Below are positions 25,248 to 38,400 of a stretch of 64,000 nt of DNA, one piece after another. The position numbers and the translations under genes are program-made. Origin of the DNA: Chlorops oryzae (lineage: Eukaryota; Arthropoda; Insecta; Diptera; Chloropidae). A model generated the notes under the pieces. The model saw only the letters and a list, made by a program, of their open reading frames with translations, did not search any database and was not told where the DNA came from. The DNA lies in assembly GCA_020466095.1 (NCBI GenBank), contig CM035807.1, positions 80,580,166-80,644,165 on the forward strand, in the 5' to 3' direction. The first letter of the stretch is position 1; each line of letters starts with the position of its first letter.

Positions 25248-25465
25248 CAGTCGCAGCGTATCGTATCGTAACGTAGCGTGACGTTGCTGAAAGGTAGCAG
25301 TTAATGGAACGCGGCAAAGTATCAGCTGTTTTTGAAAAAAGAAGAAGCACGCAATTTTGTTTTATTTTGTGACATTGGTTTCTTATGAAAAACGTATCAG
25401 CTACACGTCAAAAATTTATATTCAATAGTTTGTCCGTTACGTTACGTTACGATACGTCGTGACTG
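25248..25465. mobile_element. Short inverted-repeat element, CAGTC ends
   Basis: The left end CAGTCGCAGCGTATCGTATC and the right end, read in reverse complement, CAGTCACGACGTATCGTAAC pair over about 35 bp with a few mismatches. The interior is 150 bp without an ORF. CAG-type ends suggest a hAT-like MITE, but I found no 8-bp target duplication. It lies just upstream of the Drp1 start. Confidence 0.55.
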
Positions 25466-25482
25466 CTCACATACTCGAGAGT

Positions 25483-25632
25483 CAGACACACGAACAATGT
25501 ATCGAAAACATCCCATTTGAATGCATGAGAAAGAAAAAGAAGAACAGATTGTTCTGGAACATTTAACAAACAATCGTTTCTTTTCTTCGCACGTCTTTCT
25601 GTAATTGTCTTAAAACATTGTTCGTGTGTCTG
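25483..25632. mobile_element. 150-bp MITE-like element with 18-bp perfect TIRs
   Basis: CAGACACACGAACAATGT at the left is an exact reverse complement of ACATTGTTCGTGTGTCTG at the right. The pairing stops inside. No target duplication was seen. Confidence 0.6.
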
Positions 25633-25668
25633 GCTTCAAATGCATTGATATAATCGATTTTTGTAAAA

Positions 25669-25676
25669 TATCGATA
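25669..25676. promoter_or_regulatory. DRE-like site TATCGATA
   Basis: A perfect TATCGATA palindrome, the DREF-binding consensus of fly housekeeping promoters, about 590 bp upstream of the Drp1 ATG, with further ATCGAT sequences close by. If Drp1 has a 5' UTR intron, the promoter could lie here. This is inference. Confidence 0.4.
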
Positions 25677-26640
25677 GCGATGCAGTTGACTAATCGATTC
25701 GCGATTGTGGTATGGCGGGATTGACACACTGCAAGACATTCCGATAGGAAAAGACTTTGATTTTAACACGACACAGAGAGAAAATCAGCGTCGCTTTTAC
25801 GAAAAATGTTTTTCTTTTTAGACGCTATCTCCACTTCAGTCAGAAACGAAACAGAAATGAAAAACTTCATATAAAAACACTTCTGATTCATTTCTGAAGG
25901 GTTTTTTATATGACGTTTTTCATTTCTGACAGAGCCGCAGAGAGCCCTTTATATGGAAATATCTTTCGTGTAAATTTCGTCTAATTTTTAGAGGCTTTAA
26001 CCATTACATGCTGCTAACAAGGATTTCAAAAACGCTTTCATGTGAAAGTTTTGATATGACAATACGATTATAACACTTTCAAGAGACGAGAATATATTAC
26101 AGAAAAATATAAGCACTTTTTGTGATTGCAAGTTTTCAGTCAAAGAAAAAGAAAAGTTGTTTTCAAATTCAGTTCGTCGCTGCAAAAGAATTATACAAAT
26201 TTGAGAATTCAAAATCAAAAGATCAAACGATTTTTGAAATATATTAAATATGCTAATGCCGACTGCGGCCGCCTGAAAAAGATTTTAAAGTTTCGTGTCC
26301 ACATTTCGGCAGCATATGGTTTTCTCGCAAGCTAGAGTCTTTTCGGAAACTTTGTCGGTAAGTATGCTTTCTTTTGAGCCTCTTCAACAATTAGCAATAA
26401 ATAACGGGCATAGCCAACTGCGACGAATTATTGGAATTGGCCCGGATGCGAGATGCAAAAAAATTTTTTTGATTACAAACTTCAAAGTCAGCAATGTTGA
26501 CCTTTGGCATATCGCAGACAATGAATAAAAATTTAACATTTAATGCAACATTTATATCACTATCTCTTACGAAACTTCCTCTGCCCTCAGTAGGACAGCA
26601 AGCTCGATGGATTTCCCAGGAGGCACTTCAATGTTTGCCT
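25677..26640. other. Intergenic DNA upstream of Drp1
   Basis: Nothing beyond short unsupported reading frames is seen. It may hold the distal Drp1 promoter. Confidence 0.6.
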
Positions 26641-29600
26641 TTTAAATGAAACGGCTTGCTTAAATTTAAAATTCAAATTAATTTTATTCAATTTTTAATT
26701 GTTTAAGTCAAATTAATATTTGTTTTAATAATAAGTATATATGTATATATAAGTATGCATGTATATAACTTTTGTATGTTATAGTTTTTTTTTTTTGGGT
26801 TTCAATCGAAATTTCGTTTTACTAATTTGAGTATTTTCTTTTAACACTGCCGTAATCGCCCATTTCAATTATTTCCTTCAAAGTAACTAATGAACTTGGA
26901 CTAAGTTGTTTTTTTTTTTTTCTTCTTTTCTTTTTATAAATATCAACAAATTATGTATTTTATTATAATTACTTTGTGTATTTTCGTTCCTTTTTTTCCA
27001 TAACGTATATATTTGTTTTAAAACTCTATAACCATATAACAATTTCATTAAACTTTGCTTTTATTTTCTGTTAATTTCTTGTTCGCCCCTTTTTTACGCT
27101 AAGCACTAAATATCTATTTTGCGTTTATAATTATATTTTGTAAACGTGTTTATTTTTCTTTCTTTTCCGTGAAAAAGAAGGTTTCCAATTTCTTTTTAAT
27201 TTTCAGTTTCCTACTACTTAAAGCGTTTTGTTTTTATTCATATTAATATTTTGTTTTTTTTATATGTAAATGTTTTTTTTTGTTGTTGTTGGGTTTTCCT
27301 ATAGTTGTCATATGAAAGTTCTCAAAGTTCTAACGATTTTCATAGAATGTAACAGGGTACATAGATTCATAAAACATATTTACAAAAATTTTTTTTTTTT
27401 TCTTAGTTAAGTATGAGTTTTCGTGTTAATAGTTGGTGAATTTTCATCGGAATAGACTCATGGGAATCATTTGAAAATGAGAAATTATTTGAAAAATTCT
27501 ATGATAAAATGTTAAAAGACCGTGTTCAGGGTTAACAATTGGAACGATTAGTTCTTTTACCGATTAGAATTTGGTATGAAAGAATATGAAATATGTTTGA
27601 AATTAAACCAACACTTTTTGCCCAAGTTCAATAAAAGTTTAGTGCTTTTGATTAGGAATGATTTGTCGCCGTTTATGACTAAAAAGTGAGTATATTGTGA
27701 GTATATTTATATGTCACTATATATTTTGCTTCAACATTCGAAGAAGGATATGTTCATTATGCTCATGTGATCGTTGTAAATGTTTGTATGTTTTAAACAA
27801 GCTTCTCTGCACAAATTGAGCCAATTATGACGTATGGTATGTAAAAATTTAATTAAATTAGGAATAAATTGGTGAAAAAAAAAATCTGAATATACAGCTG
27901 TATTTTTTCTCTATAAAATTTTCTTCGCGGAAAATGGAAGTGTTCTAAGCATCAATGAAGAAAATAATGTGGTGGCATTTGTTTAAAGATGTTCGAAATT
28001 CTCGCTCTCTTAATTTTCTCTTCCCAGTGTGCTTAGAAAGGCAGAATTTCTTTCAATTCCGCACGGAAAAACTCCCCCGGAATATTTAGAATCAGGCTGA
28101 TATGATCTTAAATTGAGTAATTTATTTAAAACACCAATCATCATCTATAAAATAATTGCAAAACTATGTGGAATGAATCAAACAACCAATGAATTAGAAA
28201 TTTTTATCAACAAATTAAAATAGATTTTCTAACGACCAGCCCTGCGTATACGTAACGTTTCTTTCGTACAAGGGAAATAGTGCGCATACGAATGGTGCGT
28301 CTTATATACATATGTGTATTTGACGGACCATCATTTTAACTCTTCACTTTCAATTGTCCTATTTTTCTACACCATTTCTTACTTAATATTATATAATGTT
28401 TTCAAACGTGTTCCAACTAGAAAGTAATAACAAGCAAATTAAGCTTTGTTTTATGTTAAAATGTTAAGGTGTTCTAAGGCTTGACTATTCCGAAAGGCGA
28501 AATTGCAAAACAGGACTGAATTCCGATTCGAAGCCAAAGTTTTTCGATTTTCCATAAATTATTTAAGCTTTCAATAAATTTTTATTTTCATTGAACGTAT
28601 GAAATGCATGTGGGGAGCTTACTTTAGCCCCTCCTAGCCCCTGTGTTGCTACGGGCCTGGGAAATATGTTCACCTTGTAATAAACAAATCAAAACTGATA
28701 TTTTATTTTCAATATATGTGCAGAGTAACTGAGGTCTGGTCCAATAGTATTAAAGAAAATTCAAGGTTCGATAAAAAAATTGAGGTGACTTTCTGAATTC
28801 TCGGCTTCCTTTTTTCGTTCTCGACTTTTCTGGCTGCTATTGTATTAAACAATATTCATCACCTTCTGTAGGTTTATTTGCATATACCGTGGACACCTGG
28901 TTATCCGGTCTCTGTATAATCCGGCACTCCTGTAATCCGACATGTCTATTACATATTTGAAAATGCCATTGAAATCGACTCAATTTAGCTAATTTTCTAA
29001 AACGATAAAAGGAATATTCGAAAAATTTCGGCAGCTTGTGTTGTGTTTAACGTAAAGTTTGCAACGATTTCAACTTTATCGAATCACAAGGTACTCTTTC
29101 GTTAAAATTTCCGAGCTATGGGCAGTCTATAATCCGACAAATTCGATAGCTCGACAGTGCCCTGCGAAACGTTTATCAAATTACCAGGGGCCCATCGTTG
29201 CTAGCTCACATGACGAATTGTTTGATAAAAATTCGACAAACACATCAAAACAATCCGACCTTTTTATAGGTAAGGCTTTGTTCCATGTCAGAAAATCTTG
29301 GGAGCATAGAAAAAAAGTGAAATCGTCGGTTCGCAGTCGAGAAATTTCGAAAGATCACTACTCTTTTTTATATGAATCCTTGTAAATTTTTTTTAAAAGA
29401 AATATACCTAACGAAAAATCAACTATGGAAGATTGTGAAAATATGAAATATAGATATACTTTATATAGGTTTTTTAAATTTAAAAATTAAATATTAAAAA
29501 AAAAAAATTAAATATATATGAGTAAATTTTGCAACACTAACAATTTAAAGTCATTCATTTCGTGTGAATGTTTCTTTTTTATGTACCTAAAATTATTTTT

Positions 29601-32248
29601 TCCTTTTGTATAAATATGTGTTCAGTTAAATCGTTTTAGTCAAGACGAGGATAATCTTTGAGCTCCTGCAAAATTCCTATTCCTTTGTCTGGTTCTTCAC
29701 TCAGTTTAGGTCTTTGTTCCTGTTGCACTTTTACACAGAATTTTTTTTAATTGTTTTGTTATGTTATGTTATGTTTACTTATGTGTATTATACGTAAGTC
29801 TAGAAATTTTAAAGTTTAATTGAAAAAAAAAAAATTGTTTTTTCTATGTTTTAAGATTAAAATTTGAGTTGGTTTGTTGTTTTTGGATTTGAGAATTTAT
29901 AAAATGGATTACATTTCGCCGTTTTTTCATTCTAAATAATAGATTTATTTAAGCTTAAATGTATGTTATGTTATGTTATCTAAAAGTTTTCCATTGTTTT
30001 GTCTTCACATAAGAATTTATTGCCTTATATATGTTTGTATCGTATCATATTTAATATATCATATGTCATATATCGTATATAAATGTTGGAGTATATGTGA
30101 GTCATGCTCGACGCACATCCTTTCATGATTGCGAGATTGAAACTGATTTTGTTTAGTTTAGTTTTGTTTTGTTTTAAGTCATAAATGCCTAGAGTTTTTC
30201 AATTGAAATATGAATTTTTGTGTCTTATTTTGTACAAATCGAATTTCTTTTCTCGCTAAATATCCGTTAATTGCATAGGAAGAAGTTAAAATTTTACAAA
30301 AAAATTTGTTTTTTTTTTTTGTTCTTTAAAGAGTAAAGCTTTATTTTGGAGTTTTTCATTGTTTTTGTCCTTGGGTTAAAATCTAATTTGAAAAAACGAT
30401 TGAGGCTAAAGTAAATTTCATTTTATCGATCGATAGGTTGAAAAATTTATAACGCATTGTTGCCAATAATAGTAATAAATATGAAGGTTTTTTTTTTATT
30501 TAATATGTTTTTCCTTTGTTTGTTTGTTTTGGGAGCAATTTTCTTTTGAATTTCTTTTAGCTTTAAGCTTATAGTTGTAGGGGATTTAATTTCGTGCATC
30601 ACTAAGATATAGGGGATTTTTTTTTTTTCAAATAAATAAAATATCCAGGGACTTTACGTATAATGAGAAAGTCTTTTTAAATTGTTAAACTTAAGAAAGT
30701 TAAGAAAAGAAAGTTTTTAATAAAAAAAAAAATATTTTGAAAAAATAATGACTAAATGAATCGAAATTTGAAAGCCGAACAACACTCGCACACAGACAGA
30801 AGGAGGGCAAAATTTCGAAAACTCAGTTTGAGGATTTCAGAGAAAAAAATAAGAACGACTCTTCGACTCTCTTGTAAGTCATAGTCATATTGAATATTCT
30901 TGAATTTCCGAGATTTTCTAGATTTAATTGTGCTTACTTTTGAACGCCTTACAACTGATTTAACTAAGCCCTCGCAATCCGCTCTCACAGCCTATACTTT
31001 AAGTAACAATAAAATTAAAAATAAATTTAAAAAAATATTAAAAAAATTTTAAGGAAACTCTCAAGGATTTGCGATTTGAGCAAATTTTGAAAGCTTCAAG
31101 GAAAAAGAAAATTAATTAAGTTCAAGCGAAAATAAGATAAAAGGCCCCCATTTATAGTTATGGAAACAAAATTTTCGCTTAAAGTACAATATAGAATTTA
31201 CTTTTAAGAAGCAGAGGTATTTAATTTTACTTAACAATTTCAATTTTTTAAATATAGATAAAGCTTTTGAGACGTAATTTTTTTTTTTTTTGTTTTTAAA
31301 ATTTTATAGTTTAGAGAGAAAGGTTAGTTAGGGTTATAAAGTTCGGTGCTGCCAGTTATTGCAGTTAGTGCTGCATATATTTTTCCCTCTGGGATACGGT
31401 TTTCTGTGAAGAAAATGCTAACAAATAATTTTCTTTCGAATACCCCAATATAGGGAAAATCTGCGATCTGACAGCATGTATATAAGTTTAGCAAAAATTA
31501 TGCTTAATTCGCTTAAAATAATTAAAGGTAGAGAAAAAAAGGCGGGAAAAATTATTTAAAACAATTATTTTCATATAATTTTTTATATAATTGAAGAAGG
31601 TCTATCTAGGGCAGGAGTATTTTAATTTAAAGAAAAAAAATATGAAAAATAAACATAGATATTTGAGAAGTTTTTTGAATTGATGGTGATAAAATAGCAA
31701 CGAAATTGCGATAGAATTTCTGGAAAATAAAAAAAATCATAATTGGAAAATAAGGAAATTTTAAGTTTCAGAAAGACATAATCAATAGAGCATTCATTTA
31801 TTAGAAAATTGTTTAGGGTACAGTTTAAATAATTAAAAAAAAAAAAAAATAATAATTAAATAAACTGAAATTAAAATTGAAAAAAACCTTTACTACATTT
31901 TCCTTCTGTTCTTCAATATATAAATTTTTACTAAATTTATTCATCTTAATGTATATATGTTTCACTTTTATCAAATTCACTAATTTATGCAATATATTTT
32001 CACTATGATTTTATATAAGGAAACATGAATTTATATTATTCTCTTTTCCCCTTTATCATTAGACTTATGGATTTAAACTTAACAATTTCTGCATATATTT
32101 GCTCTTATGTCGTTAAATAATTATTTTAATAATCTTGTTAAATATATATATATATATATATATCTATGTGTTTATATATATTTCTTTTTATATATATATG
32201 TAAATTTTTTTATTTTATTTTATTTTTTTTGTTGTATATATTTAACCT
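26641..32248 (-). other. AT-rich gene-free stretch; possible long 3' UTR of the exchanger
   Basis: 5.6 kb downstream of the exchanger stop codon, very rich in T-runs, with no coding exon found on either strand. Long 3' UTRs are common in fly neuronal genes, so part of this may be transcribed, but that is inference. It is interrupted by a Tigger/pogo-like remnant (about 28886-29160) and a transposon-end-like phrase (about 28080-28107). Confidence 0.5.
28886..29160. mobile_element. Tigger/pogo-like transposon remnant
   Basis: Repeated ATCCGGTC, ATAATCCGGCACTCCTGTAATCCGACA and, 200 bp on, TATAATCCGACAAATTCGATAG resemble the ATCCG-rich ends of Tc1/pogo/Tigger elements. No transposase is readable and the right boundary is uncertain. 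Confidence 0.45.
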
Positions 32249-32489
32249 TTACACTGGACAAGAAATAATATCGTATTCGAACATTAAAGAAACGGCAACA
32301 AAAACAAAATATAACAAAAACATCGTAAAACCGAGTCCTTTATTCATTCGCCAACGGAAATACGCAATTGACAATGCGACAAAGAGTAACATCATGAAGA
32401 GTATCGTTATTGAACAGACCATACCCACGGAGTTGACTTCAACAGGCGAACTATAGATAATTCCATAAAGTAGCCATGGAATCGGTAAA
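32249..32489 (-). CDS. Nckx30C: Exchanger last exon (end of alpha-2 repeat, last two TM helices)
   Basis: The acceptor is TTTTTTGCCCAACAG. The exon completes a split glycine codon and reads [20 protein letters not shown], then two hydrophobic helices ([18 protein letters not shown] and [17 protein letters not shown]), and ends at TAA after SCPV. Eighty codons including the stop. Confidence 0.93.
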
Positions 32490-35400
32490 CTGTTGGGCAA
32501 AAAACAAAAAAAAAAAAAAAAAAAAAAAGGAAGAGAAACGTTTAAATTGAGTAAGATTTAATCGTTCATATTGCTGGAAAGGAAATGATCATATATTTTA
32601 TTCCGAAGCACACTTCTAGGCGCAATACTACAAAACAAAAAAAAAAAAGGAGTAAAAAACCTGGCCACTTGTCCAATTTAAAAAGGGCTTAATAAATTTT
32701 TTATTTTCCAAAAAGTAATACGTATGAAAGAGAATGACTTTCAAGGGTCACGTATGAAATCTCAAAATTAATCCTAAAATAATAAAAAAAATAACAACAA
32801 AAAATAGACACACTTGAAACTTTAAAAAAGTCTTGGCTTAGTCTCAACATATGTATGTATGTATGTACAGATGCACGTATGTACGTGCAAATAATTCTTA
32901 AGCGTATCGCATGAGAACATATGAAGTGTGAAGGCAGGCATTTAAGTCGACATGGTTTTCAGGTGAAGGTCATAAAAGTGCGTAGATGAAAGTATGTTTT
33001 CAGGCTTTGAACCTTTTTTTTTATGTGCCTTGTTTTGTTTTCACATCTTCGCGTGTGGCTTTTGTTCGAAAATCTTTTCATACATCATTTTAGGCGAACC
33101 TACAGCATGAATTCTTTCAAATTATTCAACAATATTTCGAGAATATCGTTGAGATGGAAAACATGTTTTTCATTACGTGCCGAGCATTGTGGCTTAAATT
33201 TTGAGAAGTGTTTAAAATAAAATAAAAATTCTTTGCAATAAGCGCCATATCAAAGAGCGCAAAGAGAACTCATCTAAATAAAAATTAAGAGCGGGTTACA
33301 CCCGAGGCATTGTTAGCTTTATTTTTACTTTCCATTCGTAACAAAAGGATCCTAAAGCTTCAAGTTGAAGTAATTAAGAAATAAAAACTTTTACATTCAC
33401 TCAATACTATTCTCTTAAACAAGTAAGAAAGCTGAAGTCGATCAAGCCCGACTTTGAAATACCCAGCGTCCCGACCTTATGAGCGCACTATGTTTTGCTT
33501 CTCTATTTATGGGCGTGGCAGTGGGAGGGCCGCATAAATTATTTCCCTACACATTTCATTCGCCTTGGTGAACCTATGTTGCGAATTCGAAGCTTCTACG
33601 CCTTTTACTTCGGAAGTTACGAACAATCTTCATTTGTGGGCGTGGCAGTGGGCGTGCCGCATAAAATTTTTTCCTACACCTTTCATTCGCCTTGGTGAAC
33701 CTATGTTGCGAATTTGAAGCTTCTACGCCTTTTACTTCGGAAGTTACGAAAAATCTTTATTTGTGGGCGTGGCAGTGGGCGGGCCACAAAAAATTTTTTC
33801 CTACACCTTTTATTCGCCTTGGTGAACCTATGTTGCGAATTTGAAACTTCTACGCCTTTTACTTCGGAAGTTATGAAAATTCTCTATTTGTGGGCGTGGC
33901 AGTGGGCGCGCTACATAAATTTTTGTTCCTACACCTTTCATTTGCCTTGGTCAACCTATGCTGCGAATTTAAAGCTTCTACGCCTTTTACTTCACAAGTT
34001 ACGATAAGTCCTTAGTTTTGGGCTTATTTGTGGGCGTGGCTCGAGGAGGGCGGCGTCCATTTTTTGCCAGGATATGTTATTTTTCGTAGTTTACCAGCAC
34101 ACCAAATATCAATGGAATGTGTTGAGTGGTTCGCAAGTTACAAGCATTTTATTGAAAACACAATAAATTCATTTGTGGGCGTGGCAGTGGGCGGATGTCT
34201 CCCATTTTTACTTAGGATCATACTCGGACCCCGATATACATGTGTGCCAAATTTCGACTTCATTGGTTCAGCCGTTTCGGAGGAGATCCGACCACGGACG
34301 GACGGACAGACGGACAGACGGACGGACAGACGGACATGTCTAAATCGATTCAGTTTTTGATCCTGATCATTTCTATATATATTTTTCTATATCTCCGGAG
34401 CTTAATTCTCCCTGTTACAAGATTTGCACAAAACTAATATACCCCGCTTACGCTGGGTATAAAAATGTGATTTCCTTCCCTCAAGCAATCATTAAAGCTA
34501 AGGATTTTTTCATTGTTTTTTCCTTAATGAGGAAAAGTTTTTTGTTGTCTTATTCCAACTTATTGTTCGATCGCAAAATGAAGTGTTCTAAAATTCTACA
34601 CTAAGGTAACATTTTGATCTTATTTTTCTTTATTTGTCTTTTCTTTTCATCTTCGTCTTCTTCTTTTCATTGGCGCCTTCTATCCCAACCAGGGCTTAGG
34701 TGCGATTTTTTCCATATTATTATCTTCTTCTTTCTATGTAAAACATTGGTTTGAAATGGGCTCACTACTTCTTCTTCTTCTTGAGTATTCAAATGTCCCG
34801 GCCTATCTACCGGGGTCCGCAAAACGCGACCAGTTTCTCCATTTTGTTCTGTCGGTTGCATCATCCGAGGTGAGTCCTACAGCGTCGAGGTCCCATTTTA
34901 CTGTGTCCATCCAACGCTGTTTCGGACGCCCTCGTTTTCTGCAACCTTGAACTTCCAGTGCGTATCCTTTCTTTGCCTATTTTTCGGTCATCTTTCTAAC
35001 TTTTTGGGCATCCTCTTTAACGTATTTGTTGTAATAATCGGGTCAACCATATATACACATTTTAACAGATCCCTAAAGGTATGCATTATGATACTCGAAG
35101 TTTGTTGAAATTATGTATACGAGTTTAAAAACAATTTGTTAAAGGAAGTAGGGGCCAGATTTCACATGATCAATTCAATTCAATAGCATACTTCGAAAGG
35201 TCTGTATAAAAAGGCTTCTTTTCAAGATATTAATGGACTATCAGCTAAACATTGTTAAGTATACCTTTAGAGCTTAATTCTAATACTTATGGTTGTTCTC
35301 GTAATATTCTGAACTATCTTTGGTAATATAAAAACATAGCTTGAACTGCTTTTCCGTGGAAATTGACTAATTTTTAACGACCACAATTGAAAAAAAAAAT

Positions 35401-38400
35401 CCTAAGAGAGCTGTATGCTTTCAATAGAATTGGTGTAGTGCAGTGTTGTGCTCGCCCTATGATCTCCATAAGCAAGGATTTTTTGGCATTCGTATCCAAG
35501 CAGCAAAATAGAGCGATTTCGACCAGCCAAGTCGAATCGACCTATTTGGTTGAAAATACCTTTCTGACCTATTTTCGCTTAAATATGACCTAACTTAAAG
35601 TCCTTTCGAAGCCAATTACTCTATTCTACCTATTTCATGACTTCGAAGTCGCTTCGACTTCCAATCAATTTTTGGTCAAAATAGGTAAAATTCCCTATGA
35701 GTGACTTAAAATTCTTTTTGAATTCCAATTTTAGGTATTTTAAGGCAAACAGACCAATTTTTGACTAAAATTACTTTAAAGTCCTTTACTTATAGGGCGA
35801 AATAGGTCAAAGTTGATTATTTTGTGCATGCTTCGACTTCAAAGCGAGGGACTTGATTTTTGGATTCAAGCGGTTTGACTTTAAACGAAATAGGTCAAAA
35901 TAGGTCGAGTCCGCCATTTTTTCGAATGGCAAATTGAGAATTTTTCTTCGTATGTTTTTTCTTTGCAATATTTTTCGCAATTTTTTTAATTTCCATCAAT
36001 GAGAAATCCCCTTAAAAAGAAGAAGTTAAAAAACACTTTCACGAAAAATCTCGGGATATGTTTTTGGGACTTATTAACGAAAATTTTTTAATAAGTCCAT
36101 ATTTTATTTATTATTTATTTTTAAAAAAAGAAGAAAAATCTCCGTTCTTTCTGTTTCGAGTAATCAATGACTGTTAGAATTATTTTTTTATACTTTCTTG
36201 TTACTCTCTCATTTTTTCGTTTCCTTTACGTTCCTTTTCGTTTTACTTCATAAGTCAATTAGGTCGAAAATTGCTTGACTTCTTTTCGACTAATATAGGT
36301 AAAACAGGACTGCTTTTCCCTGATTTGAGAAATGCCCTATTTGACCTATTATACGACCACAATGAAAAAAAAAATTCCCCACTTACGCGACTCGCGTCGA
36401 ATGACTAATTTCACTAGAATTTAGGTGTAGTGCAGTAATTGTCTGACCTATAGGTATGATTTAGCAATTTTCGACTATTTTTGGCATTCGTATTAGTGTC
36501 ACACGGATAGTGTACGATACAAATTCACGTTGCCCCTAGCAACATCCCATGATTGATACTTAAGGTACTTTTTTCCTTTTTTAAAGTACACATTTTCCAT
36601 TCAATTATTATTGTTATCAACAGATTTTCATGACGGAAACTATTGACTTTTCTTAGGGCCAATATTACCAAGCATGTTTAAAATTTTTTTAAAATAAAAA
36701 TCCGCTTTTGGTTTTTACCATTCCAATTGTAAAAAAAATTTTAAAGCTATTTTAAATCACCTCGGCACTGCGTTTAAATATGATATCAAATTCAGACGTG
36801 TTAAATCCCGATTAAGATTAATAATCATAAATTATTGTTCTTTTTTAATCCATAATCATTATTAATTTAACTTCTTGAAATTTTGGATTATTAATGATTG
36901 CGATTACCAAATAATCGTGAAATAATCAGGACTATTTCAGATTAATGAAAAAAATCAGAAAAAATCAAAAAAATAATCAAAATATCCCGATTAATTTTAG
37001 ATTATTTTTGAATAGTTTTGATTTTTTTTTGATTATTTTTGATTTTTCCTGATTTATTTTTGGGGTTTTTTTGATTATTTTTGATTTGTTCTGATTTTTT
37101 TTTATTAATTTTAATTATTTTCAATTTTTAATTGAATAACATCGTTTTTCCAAAGTTTCCCTATAGTCCGTGGGACCGGCACCGGACAAGTGAATTCACC
37201 GGCCACCTGTGGTTAGGACCACCCCTCGTCAAACCACCGGCAATACTTTCGTGAGGCGAATTTTACATTGCGATGTCATAGGCAAGGACATATGGGCGTC
37301 TCGCTGTACTACATTTAATTATATTCAATTTCTAATTGAATAACATAGTTTTTCGAAACTTTTCAAATAAGAAACACTAGCACTTGTTCATTTTTACATA
37401 TAATTTCATAATAACGTATATGAAGAACAAATAACTACAAATTAGCATTCGCTTTGAGAATAACTAATTTTTCAAACGAAAAGTCTGTCAATGAATGCCT
37501 TCTTGGGCTGTTGATGATTCCCGCGAAAGAGAACAGCCGTTCTACAGGTGCCGATGATGTCAAAACTGTATTGAACAATTTTGAAGCTTCTTTCAAAAAA
37601 CCATATTTCTGCCAAATTTCGTTTCGGGTCATCAATATAATATTCTCTTTTATACAGAAAGGGAACATATCGCTTAAAGTTTAAAACTTAAGTGAAAGTG
37701 GTCATACAGGAAGGTCCAAGTTTTTAAACTTTGACGATGATGAACTACATCTATATCTAAGAGGCCCGTTAACTGGAAACGAAATTTGGCAGAAATATGG
37801 TTTTTTGAAAGAAGCTTCAAAATTGTTCAATACAGTTTTGACATCATCGGCACCTGTAGAACGGCTGTTCTCTTTCGCGGGAATCATCAACAGCCCAAGA
37901 AGGCATTCATTGACAGACTTTTCGTTTGAAAAATTAGTTATTCTCAAAGCGAATGCTAATTTGTAGTTATTTGTTCTTCATATACGTTATTATGAAATTA
38001 TATGTATAAATGAACAAGTGCTAGTGTTTCTTATTTGAAAAGTTTCGAAAAACTATGTTATTCAATTAGAAATTGAATATAATTAAATGTAGTACAGCGA
38101 GACGCCCATATGTCCTTGCCTATGACATCGCAATGTAAAATTCGCCTCACGAAAGTATTGCCGGTGGTTTGACGAGGGGTGGTCCTAACCACAGGTGGCC
38201 GGTGAATTCACTTGTCCGGTGCCGGTCCCACGGACTATAGGGAAACTTTGGAAAAACGATGTTATTCAATTAAAAATTGAAAATAATTAAAATTAATAAA
38301 AAAAAGTCAGAACAAATCAAAAATAATCAAAAAACCCAAAAATAATCAGGAAAAATCAAAAATAATCAAAAAAAAATCAAAACTATTCAAAAATAATCTA

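Noticed and set aside
29059..29385. 108-codon plus-strand frame near the Tigger-like remnant
   Set aside because: No DDE or DNA-binding motif of pogo/Tigger transposases is visible; it overlaps the repeat-like ends.
34028..34437. Reading frames with [10 protein letters not shown] repeats
   Set aside because: They come from the GACGGACAGACGG microsatellite of the dispersed element.
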